DNA of 41,333 nt from Desulfatiglans anilini DSM 4660 (GTDB taxonomy: Bacteria > Desulfobacterota > DSM-4660 > Desulfatiglandales > Desulfatiglandaceae): contig NZ_AULM01000034.1 of NCBI RefSeq assembly GCF_000422285.1, positions 1 through 41,333 on the forward strand, in the 5' to 3' direction. How positions within the stretch are numbered: the stretch's first letter is position 1; each line of letters begins with the position of its first letter. Below the pieces are notes generated by a model that saw only the letters and a program-made list of their open reading frames with translations, made no database searches and was not told where the DNA came from. Positions 41,111-41,333 of this stretch are shown one piece after another. Made by a program: the position numbers and the translations under genes.

Positions 41111-41333
41111 TACTTGAGTTCGGTGATCCGGTACAGGTCCAGGCGGCGGGTCTGAAGGTTGCGGACGCTGCCCTGGTAGCGCACCTCTTTGAGGAGATCG
41201 AGGTCCAGGTCGGCCAGAAGGGTCATCTCCGTATTGGGCGTCGCCTCGGCGGCGATGGCGTCGTGGGGGAAGGCGAAATCCGACGGCGTGAAGATGGCGG
41301 TCTGGGCGTATTGGATGTCCATGTTTTCCACCT
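41110..41333 (-). CDS. Carbon-nitrogen hydrolase (nitrilase family), C-terminal fragment
   Basis: Only the last 73 residues lie in the window; the gene continues past position 41333. The segment NMDIQYAQTAIFTPSDFAFPHDAIAAEATPNTEM followed by DLDLDLLKEVRYQGSVRNLQTRRLDLYRI is typical of the C-terminus of nitrilase-superfamily amidohydrolases, in particular the group often fused to an N-terminal GNAT acetyltransferase. The catalytic Glu-Lys-Cys residues are outside the window, so activity cannot be assessed. The stop codon TAG occupies 41110-41112 and its last base belongs to the terminal repeat of element D. Confidence 0.8.
   Translation of the reverse strand, partial: VENMDIQYAQTAIFTPSDFAFPHDAIAAEATPNTEMTLLADLDLDLLKEVRYQGSVRNLQTRRLDLYRITELK

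Noticed and set aside
1-41333. tRNA or rRNA genes
   Set aside because: No cloverleaf with TTCGA-type T-arm context or rRNA sequence was recognised on reading either strand, although without a covariance search a tRNA could be missed.

Overview
This window looks like a chromosomal segment from a GC-rich, Gram-negative, probably anaerobic bacterium. Gram-negative character comes from a complete tripartite RND efflux operon with an outer-membrane lipoprotein. Anaerobic aromatic or fatty-acid metabolism is suggested by a benzoate-CoA-ligase-type enzyme behind a sigma-54 promoter and by an FMN/4Fe-4S/FAD dienoyl-CoA-reductase-type enzyme. The mixture (SpmA-SpmB fusion, ARMT1-like DUF89 protein, PolX, YgiQ-type radical SAM, NamZ-type DUF1343) fits Desulfobacterota (former Deltaproteobacteria). 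That placement is inference: no rRNA or other phylogenetic marker is present.

Layout. 193-3360 (-): molybdate ABC transporter modA-modB-modC with a downstream unknown ORF. 4068-6821 (+): P-type Ca2+-ATPase-like pump. 7106-8416 (+): fused SpmA/SpmB membrane protein. 8596-15285 (+): TetR regulator, then AcrA-, AcrB- and NodT-type efflux genes. 15292-20015 (-): aryl-CoA ligase, sigma-54 response regulator and PAS histidine kinase. 20068-21549 (-): 4-alpha-glucanotransferase. 22100-24568: DUF89 protein, small zinc-ribbon protein and phosphoribosyltransferase. 25062-26783 (+): PolX. 26824-30023 (-): a small acidic protein, a lipoprotein lytic transglycosylase and an overlapping CLC protein with four CBS domains. 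30715-33371: small excisionase-type HTH protein, NamZ-type muramidase and a gluzincin peptidase. 33780-37656 (+): FadH-like reductase, metallophosphoesterase and GAF-nucleotidyl cyclase. 37881-38435 (-): stand-alone CBS-pair protein. 38914-40650 (+): YgiQ-type radical SAM protein. 41110-end (-): C-terminus of a carbon-nitrogen hydrolase.

The most unusual signal is not a gene. It is a family of dispersed, strongly self-complementary intergenic elements of about 140-230 bp, with copies at 3784-4006, 23540-23715 (reverse), 30172-30399 and 40882-41110, and a fragment at 21786-21832 (reverse). The best copy has perfect 18-bp terminal inverted repeats. The copies carry zero, one or two units of an internal double-hairpin module, and paired stem changes between copies suggest that the fold is conserved. 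A second strong signal is a near-consensus sigma-54 promoter (16868-16884) with a candidate enhancer of two AAGCGCTT palindromes and phased TCGAAA motifs. It lies between the aryl-CoA ligase and the genes for a sigma-54 activator and its likely kinase, which gives a testable circuit. Several genes show residue-level oddities, notably the CLC protein, which has Val at the usual proton-glutamate position.
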